This document shows, in pieces, positions 5,379 to 12,653 of a DNA stretch of 12,653 nucleotides (positions within the stretch are counted from its first letter, which is position 1; the number at the start of each line of letters is the position of its first letter). The position numbers and the translations under genes are program-made. Source of the stretch: an uncultured Bilophila sp. (GTDB taxonomy: Bacteria; Desulfobacterota; Desulfovibrionia; Desulfovibrionales; Desulfovibrionaceae); assembly GCA_959604115.1 (NCBI GenBank), contig CAUHBW010000066.1:1-12653 (forward strand), written 5' to 3'. The notes beneath the pieces were generated by a model. That model saw only the letters and a list, made by a program, of their open reading frames with translations. It made no database searches and had not been told where the DNA came from.

Positions 5379-8300
5379 ATGCCTGTCACGCTTGATCAGT
5401 TTTTTGCCAACGCCAATGCCGTCAGCGATACGGCGCAGGTCTTTCTCCAGAATGACGGCGAAGCCGTGGGGAACGCGACGTCCCTGCACGGCATCCATAA
5501 GCTTTCCTCCAGCGCGAAGGCGGCGGAGAATCGGGCCACCGTCACGGCCTTCATGAACGCGCTGGAGGCGTCGCCGCAGTTCCGCAACATCAATCAGGAC
5601 ATGCGCAACATGCTCGCCGAGCGTCTGGCCGGGGGCAAGCCGCTTACCGCCAAGGACGTAAGGCTCGTGCGCGATTCCGTGCTGCTCGATCAGGCCATGG
5701 CGCTAGGACGGCATTTCGCCGCCGACGGGACGATCCCCCCCGGTCACGGTACTTCTTTCGCGCAGTTCTCGGTGGTACGCAACATGGATTTGAATACGCC
5801 GCAGGGCATCGGGCAGGCGGTGCGGGCGTATCTTGCCGAGAAGGTCATTCCCCAGAACCTTGGGGCGCTGACCATGCTGACCGAATTCGGCGACCGCAGT
5901 GAGGCCATGAGCAACGCCCTGAGGAAACTCAGCGAACCGCTTGCCGGGGCGGACGGCTTTTTCTCGCGCGCCTTGCGGGCGGATATCGAACAGAACGGGC
6001 CGACTGGAGCCTTCGAACGTCTTCAGCGGAGCTTTCTTCAAGGCAACGCGGGGAATGCAGCTCTTCTTTCCGGAATGAACGACGAACTGTTCCGGCTGCT
6101 GCCGCAGCTTCCCAACGGCAAGGACATCATGGCCGCCCTGCGGGAAGCGTTGCCGTCCATAGGCGAAAACAAGGTGAACGGCCTCGCCATGTCCCTCGTC
6201 ATGTCGGAAGCGCCGCTGGCGACTCCGGCCCAGCGGCGTGAGTCCACCGTCGCCTTCCAGATGCAGGAAGCCGTAAAGGGCGGGACTCTCCATGCCGCCA
6301 TGACCGATGCCGGGCTTCCGGAAAATTTCGATACCGCGCTCGGCAACCATCCCGAGGTGGTCAGGGCCGCCAAGACGCTGCTCGCCGCCGATTCCGGCGC
6401 CGTGCCCTCGCAGGACCGCGTGAACGAGGCGCTGAACCTCGCCGTCCGCCAATTTGTCGAGGGCAGGCTGCCGGTGCTCCGCGAGCTGGCGATCATGGGG
6501 CAGGATCCTCCCGCCGGTCTGAATCCGCCGGTGACCGCCGAAACCATGCCCCGCTACCTCAACGCCATGCTCGAAGGCGACGCGCTGCTTGAGCCGCTCC
6601 TCAACGATACCGTGGACACCACGGACAGGGCCTTCCTCGATCGTCTGGCGGCCCATGCCGAGGCCCTCAATTCCGCGACCCACAGCTTCCGGGGCGAATT
6701 CGGAGCCGACGACGTCGCCAACGTGCTCAGGAATTCCATCGCCATGCTGCTCGCCCGACGCGGGGTGACGCAGGACATGCTCCCCGCGATCATGGACAAG
6801 ACGGTGAGCAAGTTCGGAGCCATCGCCAATGATCTTTCCACGCTGAGCGGAGCCATCCAGCGCGGGGCCGGAGGGGCGGCGGGCATCGCCTTCATGCGGG
6901 AAGGCATGACCCTGTTCCGCAGCCTTGAAGGGCACGCCCGCGCCCTCATGTCCTTCATGTCCCGTGAGCAGCAGGTGGAACTCGGCGTCGCCGTCCCCGG
7001 CGATGTGGACCCTGAAAGCGAGTCCGTCCAGAAGCGGGACGGCGAGCTGAAGTCCGCTTTCCTTGAAGCGAAGTTCGAGGTCGAGGGCGATCCCGACGAA
7101 CTGCCCGATACCCTGCGCGGGTTCGTGACCGAACGCGGCCTGACCATCCGTCCCATGCGCCCCGAAGTCGCCGAGCGGCTGGCAAAGCGGCGGGAAGCCG
7201 AGCTTTCATGGAAAAATGCGCAGATCGTGGATGGCGTCATCGACGAGTTTATCCCCGAGGGCGGAAATCTGGTTGAGTCCCATACGCCGGAGTTCCTCGC
7301 CCTGTTCGATGCGGCGGAGGAAGGGACGCTGGACGGACTGGACCCGGCGCTCGTCAACGCCCGTTCGTTCAGCCTCGGCGTGAAGGAGGCGACGCGCGCC
7401 CTCATCAGAGAGGCCACGTCCGCCGGGCGCGAGCTTGGGGCCGAGGAGATTCGGCAGACAATCCGGGAGACCATCGGCGAGGGGCTGCTGGCGCTCAAGG
7501 CCACGCTCGACGCTGTCGACGCGCTCCCCGACGCGGACCCGAGACATCCCGACACCTCGTTCGGCGCGGAGGACAAGGCCGCCATGAAGGCCGTGGCCCA
7601 GCGTTACGGGGTACGCGACGCCAACGCCATCGGCGCGATGTTCAAGGCTGCGGCGAGTTCGCCGATCGCTTCCGATTTGATTGGGCTGGCCGACCTTGAG
7701 GGGGCGCCCGATCGTTTCGTTGAGGCGATGGTGGATCTGGCGACGGCCTATGCGGACAAGCGCATGGAGTTCGTCGGGCCGCTTGAAGGGGCCGAAGACA
7801 TGCTGCCCATGATGTGTTCGTTCGCTCTGCGCGGCTTGTCGCAGGAACAGCTCGAGCACGTCGTCGCCAACATGCGGACGGATGCCGCCGCGAAGATCGC
7901 CGGGACATGCATGTATGCCGTCACACGGCAGGAAAATCCGCGCGGCAATATGGTGCTCATGAGTCTGACGCAGGTCATGACCAATCTCATGGAACTTGCC
8001 GGAGCCGAGGCCGGAATGGACATTGAGATGGACCCGTTGGTTTTCACCAACGAAATCGAGCACCTTTCCGAAATGCCCCGAAGCGTGGGCGCGCCGCTGG
8101 AACGGCTGGCGCGCTTCGCTCCCGGCGTAATCACCGAGTTTGACGTGAGGATGTCCCGTCACGGCGGGGAACTGACCCCGCAGCAATGGGAACGGCTCAG
8201 GGGCGTGAACGAACAGCTCGGGCGGACGGCGGAAGGCGGGCATCTCAACTTCCTCCTGCCGTACTGGGTGGAAGCTTCGGCGGAGGACTTGCTTGCCGCG

Positions 8301-9059
8301 CTGGAGGCCAACGGCGGCAGGCCGCTTTCCGGGCACCAGTTATGGAAGGCTATGGTCGGCGGGCCAATGCCGCACGGCGTCCGGTCCGGTCATTTCACGG
8401 CGGACATGGAGCGGGTGGTGGATCAACGGTACAGGGCGCTGCTCCGCGCGGCGGCACCGCACCTGCAAGACGCGCAGGTGGACAGTGCGATCATCATGCA
8501 GGCGACGATGGGGCTCAGCCCCCGCAAGCTCCTCGCGCTGGCGCAGCCGCATGCCAGGCTGACGCGGGATGACCTGAGCCTGCGCATCGACATGGGCTCC
8601 CTGAACGCCATCACCCCGGAGAACGCCTACGGCCTCGTGACCGACTTCCGGCGGCGCGGACAGAATACGGTCATGCATTTTGAAGATCGGAACGGGAACG
8701 GGTTCGAGACGTGCCCCTTCGACATCCCGGATGATCAGAACACCCCGGACAACCCGCACTTCGTGGACGTCATCGCGCGCGTGCGGGACATGACCCATTC
8801 CGAGGCCCAGCTTGCCCGCGTGATGCAGTGCTTCTCGCAGGCGCCGCTGATCATGCCGCGCGTCCTGAGCACCTGCTTCCCCGGCATCGAACTGAGCGAG
8901 CACGGCAACTTCTCGGTGTCCGCCGTGGAACAGCGAGACGGGACGGTGCTCGTCGACATCCATTCCGATCCGACCTTGCCTCTCCGGCTGGACATGCGGT
9001 TTCAGGTAGGGCAGGACGGTTCCCACACCTGTACGGCCTTTGAGATGCGGAGGCCGTAG
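5379..9059 (+). CDS. Giant putative T3SS effector, unrecognised family
   Basis: The uninterrupted frame gives 1226 residues (about 130 kDa). AGGAG six bases upstream supports the start. There is no signal peptide or membrane segment. The N-terminus (MPVTLDQFFANANAVSDTAQ, then a Ser/Ala/Asn-rich stretch to about 55) suits a type III secretion signal followed by a chaperone-binding region. Residues from about 60 to 540 look strongly helical. A charged segment (about 540-610, with PESESVQKRDGELK) may be a linker before a second helical part. The last 160 residues (from about 1066) look more mixed, with strand-like ends such as TVLVDIHS and LRLDMRFQVG. All six cysteines (813, 844, 1112, 1151, 1166, 1218) lie in the C-terminal third. 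It follows a chaperone gene and precedes a terminator. I recognise no enzymatic motif; it could instead be a structural or translocator-associated protein. Confidence 0.7.
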   Translation: MPVTLDQFFANANAVSDTAQVFLQNDGEAVGNATSLHGIHKLSSSAKAAENRATVTAFMNALEASPQFRNINQDMRNMLAERLAGGKPLTAKDVRLVRDSVLLDQAMALGRHFAADGTIPPGHGTSFAQFSVVRNMDLNTPQGIGQAVRAYLAEKVIPQNLGALTMLTEFGDRSEAMSNALRKLSEPLAGADGFFSRALRADIEQNGPTGAFERLQRSFLQGNAGNAALLSGMNDELFRLLPQLPNGKDIMAALREALPSIGENKVNGLAMSLVMSEAPLATPAQRRESTVAFQMQEAVKGGTLHAAMTDAGLPENFDTALGNHPEVVRAAKTLLAADSGAVPSQDRVNEALNLAVRQFVEGRLPVLRELAIMGQDPPAGLNPPVTAETMPRYLNAMLEGDALLEPLLNDTVDTTDRAFLDRLAAHAEALNSATHSFRGEFGADDVANVLRNSIAMLLARRGVTQDMLPAIMDKTVSKFGAIANDLSTLSGAIQRGAGGAAGIAFMREGMTLFRSLEGHARALMSFMSREQQVELGVAVPGDVDPESESVQKRDGELKSAFLEAKFEVEGDPDELPDTLRGFVTERGLTIRPMRPEVAERLAKRREAELSWKNAQIVDGVIDEFIPEGGNLVESHTPEFLALFDAAEEGTLDGLDPALVNARSFSLGVKEATRALIREATSAGRELGAEEIRQTIRETIGEGLLALKATLDAVDALPDADPRHPDTSFGAEDKAAMKAVAQRYGVRDANAIGAMFKAAASSPIASDLIGLADLEGAPDRFVEAMVDLATAYADKRMEFVGPLEGAEDMLPMMCSFALRGLSQEQLEHVVANMRTDAAAKIAGTCMYAVTRQENPRGNMVLMSLTQVMTNLMELAGAEAGMDIEMDPLVFTNEIEHLSEMPRSVGAPLERLARFAPGVITEFDVRMSRHGGELTPQQWERLRGVNEQLGRTAEGGHLNFLLPYWVEASAEDLLAALEANGGRPLSGHQLWKAMVGGPMPHGVRSGHFTADMERVVDQRYRALLRAAAPHLQDAQVDSAIIMQATMGLSPRKLLALAQPHARLTRDDLSLRIDMGSLNAITPENAYGLVTDFRRRGQNTVMHFEDRNGNGFETCPFDIPDDQNTPDNPHFVDVIARVRDMTHSEAQLARVMQCFSQAPLIMPRVLSTCFPGIELSEHGNFSVSAVEQRDGTVLVDIHSDPTLPLRLDMRFQVGQDGSHTCTAFEMRRP

Positions 9060-9060
9060 C

Positions 9061-9081
9061 CCGGTTCCGGGCCGGAACCGG
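9061..9081. repeat. Small inverted repeat after the putative effector stop
   Basis: CCGGTTCC and GGAACCGG are separated by five bases, directly after the stop codon at 9059. There is no T-run, so by itself it is not a terminator; it may stabilise the transcript end ahead of the terminator at 9109. Confidence 0.5.
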
Positions 9082-9108
9082 CGGGAGGCCGCCGCTCCGC
9101 ACAGTATG

Positions 9109-9149
9109 AAAAGGGACGCCTTCGCAGGAAGGACGCCCCTTTTTCTTTT
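9109..9149. terminator. Probable bidirectional terminator between convergent units
   Basis: AAAAGGG-A-CG-CCTTC (9109-9123) pairs with GAAGG-A-CG-C-CCCTTTT (9128-9143) with one mismatch and one bulge around a 4-base loop. It is followed on the plus strand by TTTTTCTTTT and reads TTTT after the stem on the minus strand. It ends the effector unit 50 bases after its stop. It could also stop leftward transcripts of the activator, although it lies about 250 bases beyond that gene. Confidence 0.7.
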
Positions 9150-9402
9150 GGAACGGAGGGAGTTCCCCAAAAAAACGAAGAAGGGGGCCGGGGTGAGGGC
9201 AGGGGAATCCGCCTTGGGTCGCACGAAGCGGAACGCGGCACGGCCTTGGAACATCGACTGGGCAAAGCCGCTGGATAAAGGGTTCGACACGGCCGTGCGC
9301 TTCGTGGCGGCCGCTGTGCGCGGGCGATTCGCACGGGACGATGGAACCCCCCGGCAATGCCGAGCCGGTCACCTCCGGCGCGCCGGAGATGACGAGAAAC
9401 GG
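9150..9402. other. Spacer between convergent T3SS units
   Basis: There is no gene here; with the terminator stretch it makes a 343-base gap. The clearest structure is a perfect 16-bp palindrome CTCCGGCG/CGCCGGAG at 9373-9388, starting 15 bases after the activator stop on the minus strand. It could fold as a GC-rich hairpin with a CGCG loop but has no T-run, so any termination there would not be of the classic intrinsic type. Confidence 0.5.
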
Positions 9403-10707
9403 CTAGTTGTCCAAGACGTTCCTGCGCAGGAGTTTTTTCCTGAGTCCTTCTCGGGTGATGCCGAGAAGTTCCGCCGCCTTGCTCTTGTTGCCGCCGGTCC
9501 GATCCAGAACTTCCTGAATCAGTTTGCGTTCCCTTTCCTGAAGGTTGTAGTGCAGCGGACCGGTTTCGTCGGAAGGCGTCGCGGAGATCCTTCCGGACAG
9601 AGAGGCATCGGATTCCGTACCCACCAGATGGCATCTGACTTCATCCGGCACGAGGCGCGAAGAGAGATCCGACAATTCCACCCGGTCGCCGAGGGTCAGC
9701 GACGCGGCCCGTTCCATTTCGTTGTTCAGTTCGCGGACGTTGCCGGGCCAGCCGTATTGCAGCAGCTGTCGGCATACGGCGGGGGAGAGGGAAAGCCGGG
9801 GGCGTCCCATGTAGGCGCAATGGCGTTCCAGAAAAAGCTGGGCCAGCAGGAGAATGTCGTCCCCGCGCTCGCGCAGCGGCGGGATGCGCATTTCGGCGAC
9901 ATTGATGCGGTAATACAAATCCTCGCGGAATTTTCCGTTGCGGACGGCCTCCTCCAGATCGACGTTGGTGGCGGCGATGATCTTGATGTCCACGCTTACG
10001 GGCTTGGAACTGCCCACCCGCAGGACTTCCCGTTCCTCCAGCACCCGCAGCAGTTTGGCCTGATTGGGAAGCGTCATGTCCGCCAGTTCGTCCAGAAACA
10101 GCGTGCCGCCCGACGCTTCTTCGATCAGCCCCTTGCGGGCGTTGACGCCGGTGGCGATTCCCTTTTCGATGCCGAACATTTCGCTTTCAAACAGGGAATC
10201 GGGAATGGCCGTGCAGTTGACCGCGACGAACGGGCCTTCTCGGCGGGGGGAATTGAAATGGATCATCTTGGCGATGACTTCCTTGCCCGCACCCGTGGGG
10301 CCGAGAATGAGCGTGTTGATCGGCCTGTGGGCGATGGTCAGGGCCAGCCGGACGATTTTGCGCATGGCTTCGCACTGACCGATGATCTTCTTGGTCTGGT
10401 AGTTTTCCTGAAGCGTCCGCATCAGGCTGGTGTTGCGTTCGGAGAGCAGCCGGTGGGCTTCCTGCAACTCCATGTTGCGGGCCTTCAGGTCCGCGATGAG
10501 CTGGGTGCGGTGGTATTCCCGGCTTTCCACCTTGACGAGCATCATGCCGAACGCCTCCGCCAGCCGGACATAGTCTTCCGGGCCGGAACCCTCGCGGGTA
10601 AGGGCGAACAGCTTGTCTTCATTGGCGGGGCGGCCCCACGCCAAATCGTCGCAGAGGTTGATCAGGGTTTCCAGAAACGCCTGTTCGGAGAGAGGGGCTT
10701 GCGTCAC
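9403..10707 (-). CDS. Sigma-54-type AAA+ activator with altered GAFTGA loop and Fis-type HTH
   Basis: The 434-residue protein is built like a bacterial enhancer-binding protein. An N-terminal region of about 105 residues lacks a recognisable receiver or PAS domain and ends in a likely coiled coil (66-100). The AAA+ domain follows (about 106-340), with Walker A GPTGAGKE (136-143), Walker B GGTLFLDE (200-207) and arginine-finger region FREDLYYRINV (260-270). A Fis-type helix-turn-helix lies at the C-terminus (NKSKAAELLGITREGLRKKL, 407-426). The loop that contacts sigma-54, normally GAFTGA, reads GIATGV (183-188). It begins with GTG, preceded by AGGAAA, 20 bases after the sctU stop, so it is the last visible gene of the sctT-sctU unit and probably controls T3SS genes. 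The target promoters are not proven; the element at 4724 is a candidate. Confidence 0.85.
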   Translation of the reverse strand: MTQAPLSEQAFLETLINLCDDLAWGRPANEDKLFALTREGSGPEDYVRLAEAFGMMLVKVESREYHRTQLIADLKARNMELQEAHRLLSERNTSLMRTLQENYQTKKIIGQCEAMRKIVRLALTIAHRPINTLILGPTGAGKEVIAKMIHFNSPRREGPFVAVNCTAIPDSLFESEMFGIEKGIATGVNARKGLIEEASGGTLFLDELADMTLPNQAKLLRVLEEREVLRVGSSKPVSVDIKIIAATNVDLEEAVRNGKFREDLYYRINVAEMRIPPLRERGDDILLLAQLFLERHCAYMGRPRLSLSPAVCRQLLQYGWPGNVRELNNEMERAASLTLGDRVELSDLSSRLVPDEVRCHLVGTESDASLSGRISATPSDETGPLHYNLQERERKLIQEVLDRTGGNKSKAAELLGITREGLRKKLLRRNVLDN

Positions 10708-10727
10708 GTCGGTTTCCTGTGAATGCG

Positions 10728-11768
10728 TCAGTTGCGTTGCAGGGATTGCACCCAGCGCAGGACCTCGGCCACCGGGCCGATGAGATCCTTGGGGATGTAG
10801 GCGTTTTCCGTTCCGTTTTCAAAAAGGCTGCGGGCCAGCGGCACATTCCGCATGATGGGAATGCCTTCCTCTCTGGCGACCTGCATCATGCGTTGGGCGA
10901 GGAAACCTTCGCCCTTGGCGAGGATGACCGGGAGCGGCGTCCTGTCCTTTTCGTAGTCCAGCGCCACGGCGTAATGAGTGGGATTGGTCACGAGCACCTT
11001 TGCCTTGCGGACATTGCCCAGCGTGTTTTGGGAGAGCATTTCCTGATGGAGCTGTTTGCGCTTGCCCTTGATCTGCGGGTCGCCCTCCATCTCCTTGTAC
11101 TCCCTTTTTACTTCATCTTTCGACATCATATGCTGTTTGTTGTACTGCCATTTCTGGAAGAGATAGTCCACGGCGGCGATGACGCAGAAAACCCCCGCCG
11201 CCATGAGCAGCAGATCCTTCACGGCCATGCCGAGGACTTCCCACATGGTCCAGATGGTGCCCTTCTGGATGGCGAACAGCGTGGGAAGGTGGTCCCGCAT
11301 GACGATCCAGACCGTGGCGCTGAGAACCACGACCTTGATGATGTTCTTGAGGAACTCCACAAGGTTCTTGAGCGAGAAGACTTTTTGGAACCATTTGGCC
11401 GGGCTGACGTTTTCGAGCTTCGGCATGGCGGCCTTGAACGCGAACAGCACCCCGACCTGTCCCAGATTGGCGATCAGGGCCACGGCCATGACAATGCCGA
11501 CGATCGGGGCGACGACGGACAGCGCCGCGGAGAATGTGGCTTCGGCGGCGCGCGGCGCGGCTTCCACATAGGGCTCGGACATGAGCCGCATGGGAATTTC
11601 CATCATCGTCAGCAGGGCTTCCAGCAACTGCCGTCCCGTCGCGACGATGTAGACGGACAGCGCCAGCACGGTCAGGGCCGAGGGGATGTCCTGACTCTTG
11701 CACACGTCCCCCTTCTCCCGAGACTCGCGGAGGCGTTTGGGGGTCGGCTGTTCGGTCTTGTCGCTCAT
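10728..11768 (-). CDS. sctU: T3SS export apparatus switch protein SctU (YscU/FlhB family)
   Basis: SctU is the inner-membrane export-gate component whose cytoplasmic domain cleaves itself and switches substrate class during injectisome assembly. The 346 residues match the usual length. The N-terminal signature EQPTPKRLRESREKGDVCKS (6-25) precedes about four membrane segments (near 28-50, 80-108, 135-160, 175-202). A basic linker follows (around 203-250), then the autocleavage motif NPTH at 262-265 inside VTNPTHYAVAL. The cytoplasmic tail PLPVILAKGEG...REEGIPIMRNVPLARSLF is typical. The context with SctT, the chaperone and the short tail (no FlhB-like extension seen) favour a non-flagellar system. 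The start overlaps the sctT stop as ATGA, implying coupled translation. Nothing indicates decay. Confidence 0.95.
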   Translation of the reverse strand: MSDKTEQPTPKRLRESREKGDVCKSQDIPSALTVLALSVYIVATGRQLLEALLTMMEIPMRLMSEPYVEAAPRAAEATFSAALSVVAPIVGIVMAVALIANLGQVGVLFAFKAAMPKLENVSPAKWFQKVFSLKNLVEFLKNIIKVVVLSATVWIVMRDHLPTLFAIQKGTIWTMWEVLGMAVKDLLLMAAGVFCVIAAVDYLFQKWQYNKQHMMSKDEVKREYKEMEGDPQIKGKRKQLHQEMLSQNTLGNVRKAKVLVTNPTHYAVALDYEKDRTPLPVILAKGEGFLAQRMMQVAREEGIPIMRNVPLARSLFENGTENAYIPKDLIGPVAEVLRWVQSLQRN

Positions 11769-12592
11769 GGCAGCAGCATCCTGAGCTGATCGATGTCCCG
11801 CTTGACCCCGTCGAACAGGCCCGCCGCGTTGGACAGCAGCATCATGAAATAGAAAAGCATGAGGAAGGCCGCTACGCCGCTCTTGATGGGCATGGCGAGC
11901 ACGTACACGTTGAGCTGGGAGGCGAACCGGTTGATGAGGCCGAGCGACACGTCGGCGAGCAGGCAGGCCACCACGATGGGTCCGGAAAGCAGGAGCATCA
12001 TGAGCATGAGCCAGCCCACGCGCCCGGCGAAGAACAGGGGGACGTCGATGTCCCGGAACACGTCGAGCGGGATGAGCCGGGTGACGGGCCAGATTTCATA
12101 CGAGGCGTAGACCACGCCGAGCAGGGTGAGAAACGCGCCGGTGGAGAAGAACAGGTAGACCGCGCTCTGAAAGAAGAAGGAGCCCAGCGGGGAGGTCTGT
12201 TCGCCGGACAGGGGATCGGCGCTGTCGGCCATGGACGCGCCGCGCTGGTTGTCGATGAAAAAGCCCGCGCACTGGATGGTCCAGAACAGGATGCCGGACA
12301 GATAGCCGAGAAACAGGCCGATGAGCGTTTCCTTGAGCAGGATGGTCCCGTAAAAGGCGGCGGTGGAAAACGTCGGCTCCTGCGATTCGGGCAGCCCGGC
12401 GACGATGGCGGGGTGCAGCACGAGGTAGCAGGCGAATACCACGGTCATCCGCAGTTGTCCGGTAAGGATGTTGCCCCCCATGAAGGGCGCTACCTGCACG
12501 AGCATGAACAGCCTCGGCATCCCCACCAGCAACGCCAGCAGGTTTTCAAAGACGTGCAGCTCGTTGAACAGTGCCTGATAATCCAATGCCAT
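11765..12592 (-). CDS. sctT: T3SS export apparatus protein SctT (YscT/SpaR/FliR family)
   Basis: SctT helps form the core export channel in the inner membrane with SctR and SctS. From the ATG at 12592 it has 275 residues, near the family length. It is highly hydrophobic and carries the family signatures AGFFIDNQRGASMADSADPLSGEQ, split here as residues 109-120 and 121-132, and SGPIVVACLLADVSLGLINR (203-222) followed by FASQLNVYVLAMPIKSG. A GTG at 12649 would add 19 charged residues unlike family N-termini. It lies only four bases from the window edge, so its ribosome binding site cannot be judged. The ATG at 12592 has GGAG immediately adjacent, which is too close for a normal site, so the start is somewhat uncertain. 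The gene overlaps sctU by four bases; sctS or sctR probably lies upstream, outside the window. Confidence 0.93.
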   Translation of the reverse strand: MALDYQALFNELHVFENLLALLVGMPRLFMLVQVAPFMGGNILTGQLRMTVVFACYLVLHPAIVAGLPESQEPTFSTAAFYGTILLKETLIGLFLGYLSGILFWTIQCAGFFIDNQRGASMADSADPLSGEQTSPLGSFFFQSAVYLFFSTGAFLTLLGVVYASYEIWPVTRLIPLDVFRDIDVPLFFAGRVGWLMLMMLLLSGPIVVACLLADVSLGLINRFASQLNVYVLAMPIKSGVAAFLMLFYFMMLLSNAAGLFDGVKRDIDQLRMLLP

Positions 12593-12601
12593 CTCCGTAG
12601 A

Positions 12602-12647
12602 GAGAAGGGGAGGTCGTTTCCGGTGGACGGGGACGACCTCCTTTCTC
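12602..12647 (-). promoter_or_regulatory. Long hairpin in front of sctT that includes an AAGGAGG motif
   Basis: GGAGGTCGT (12609-12617) is perfectly complementary to ACGACCTCC (12633-12641) across 15 bases. Pairing extends outward through GAGAA/TTCTC (12602-12606, 12643-12647) with a bulge and a G-U pair. On the sctT mRNA strand one arm contains AAAGGAGG, a strong ribosome-binding-like sequence, but no start codon follows at usual spacing; the ATG is about 45 bases on. It may control sctT translation or mark the gap after the preceding gene. Confidence 0.5.
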
Positions 12648-12653
12648 ACTGTA

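Noticed and set aside
7206..8336. Leftward open frame of 376 codons inside the putative effector gene
   Set aside because: It has no ribosome binding site or family motifs; the sense frame is one continuous 1226-codon gene.
8685..8702. DRNGNG in the putative effector, resembling a calcium-binding loop
   Set aside because: Only one copy is present, and the acidic residue expected at position 12 of an EF-hand loop is missing.
9155..9180. GGAAC/GTTCC hairpin with seven A residues as a terminator for the leftward unit
   Set aside because: On the minus strand the T-run would come before the stem, which is the wrong order for an intrinsic terminator.
9040..10722. Long open rightward frame (560 codons)
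   Set aside because: It lies opposite the sigma-54 activator, whose motifs are unmistakable; the rightward translation has no family resemblance and arises from GC-rich codon bias.
10719..11789. Long open rightward frame (356 codons)
   Set aside because: It is the antisense of sctU; its His/Asp/Gly-rich translation is typical of reverse-strand shadow frames.
1..12653. CRISPR array, tRNA, rRNA, transposase or integrase
   Set aside because: No regularly spaced repeats, cloverleaf, rRNA-like sequence or mobile-element enzyme could be recognised on either strand.

Overview
The window is GC-rich, densely coded bacterial DNA that looks like a boundary of a non-flagellar type III secretion (T3SS) island. 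The T3SS parts, a sigma-54 activator, strong Shine-Dalgarno sites and the divergent biotin carboxylase suggest a member of the Desulfovibrionaceae (Desulfovibrio/Bilophila type). That placement is an inference from gene character, not from a marker gene.

Left part (1-2796): a biotin carboxylase-like gene reads leftwards off the window from a GTG start at 1319. It is separated by a 414-base divergent region, with palindromes and candidate promoters, from a rightward gene for an unrecognised integral membrane protein of about eight helices (1734-2717). A perfect 20-bp inverted repeat closes that gene as a terminator.

Middle part (2797-4828): about 2 kb with no convincing intact gene. It holds a terminator-like hairpin, a 19-bp inverted repeat, and a broken remnant of a LemA-family gene (3480-3830) that lacks its membrane anchor and has a stop codon before its usual C-terminus. 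It looks like decayed DNA at the edge of the island.

Right part (4700-12653): two convergent T3SS units. The rightward unit has a CesT-like secretion chaperone (4832-5329) followed 49 bases later by an unrecognised 1226-residue protein (5379-9059), together a classic chaperone-effector pair. A candidate sigma-54 promoter lies upstream, and a terminator-like hairpin sits immediately before the chaperone ribosome binding site. The leftward unit, read from the right edge, is sctT, sctU (overlapping by 4 bases) and a sigma-54-type AAA+ activator whose GAFTGA loop reads GIATGV. A terminator with T-runs on both strands lies between the units.

Working model: SctT and SctU are inner-membrane export-apparatus proteins, SctU being the substrate-specificity switch. 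The activator probably controls T3SS genes, and the chaperone delivers the large protein for secretion. The giant putative effector with its chaperone, and the atypical activator, are the most promising new material.
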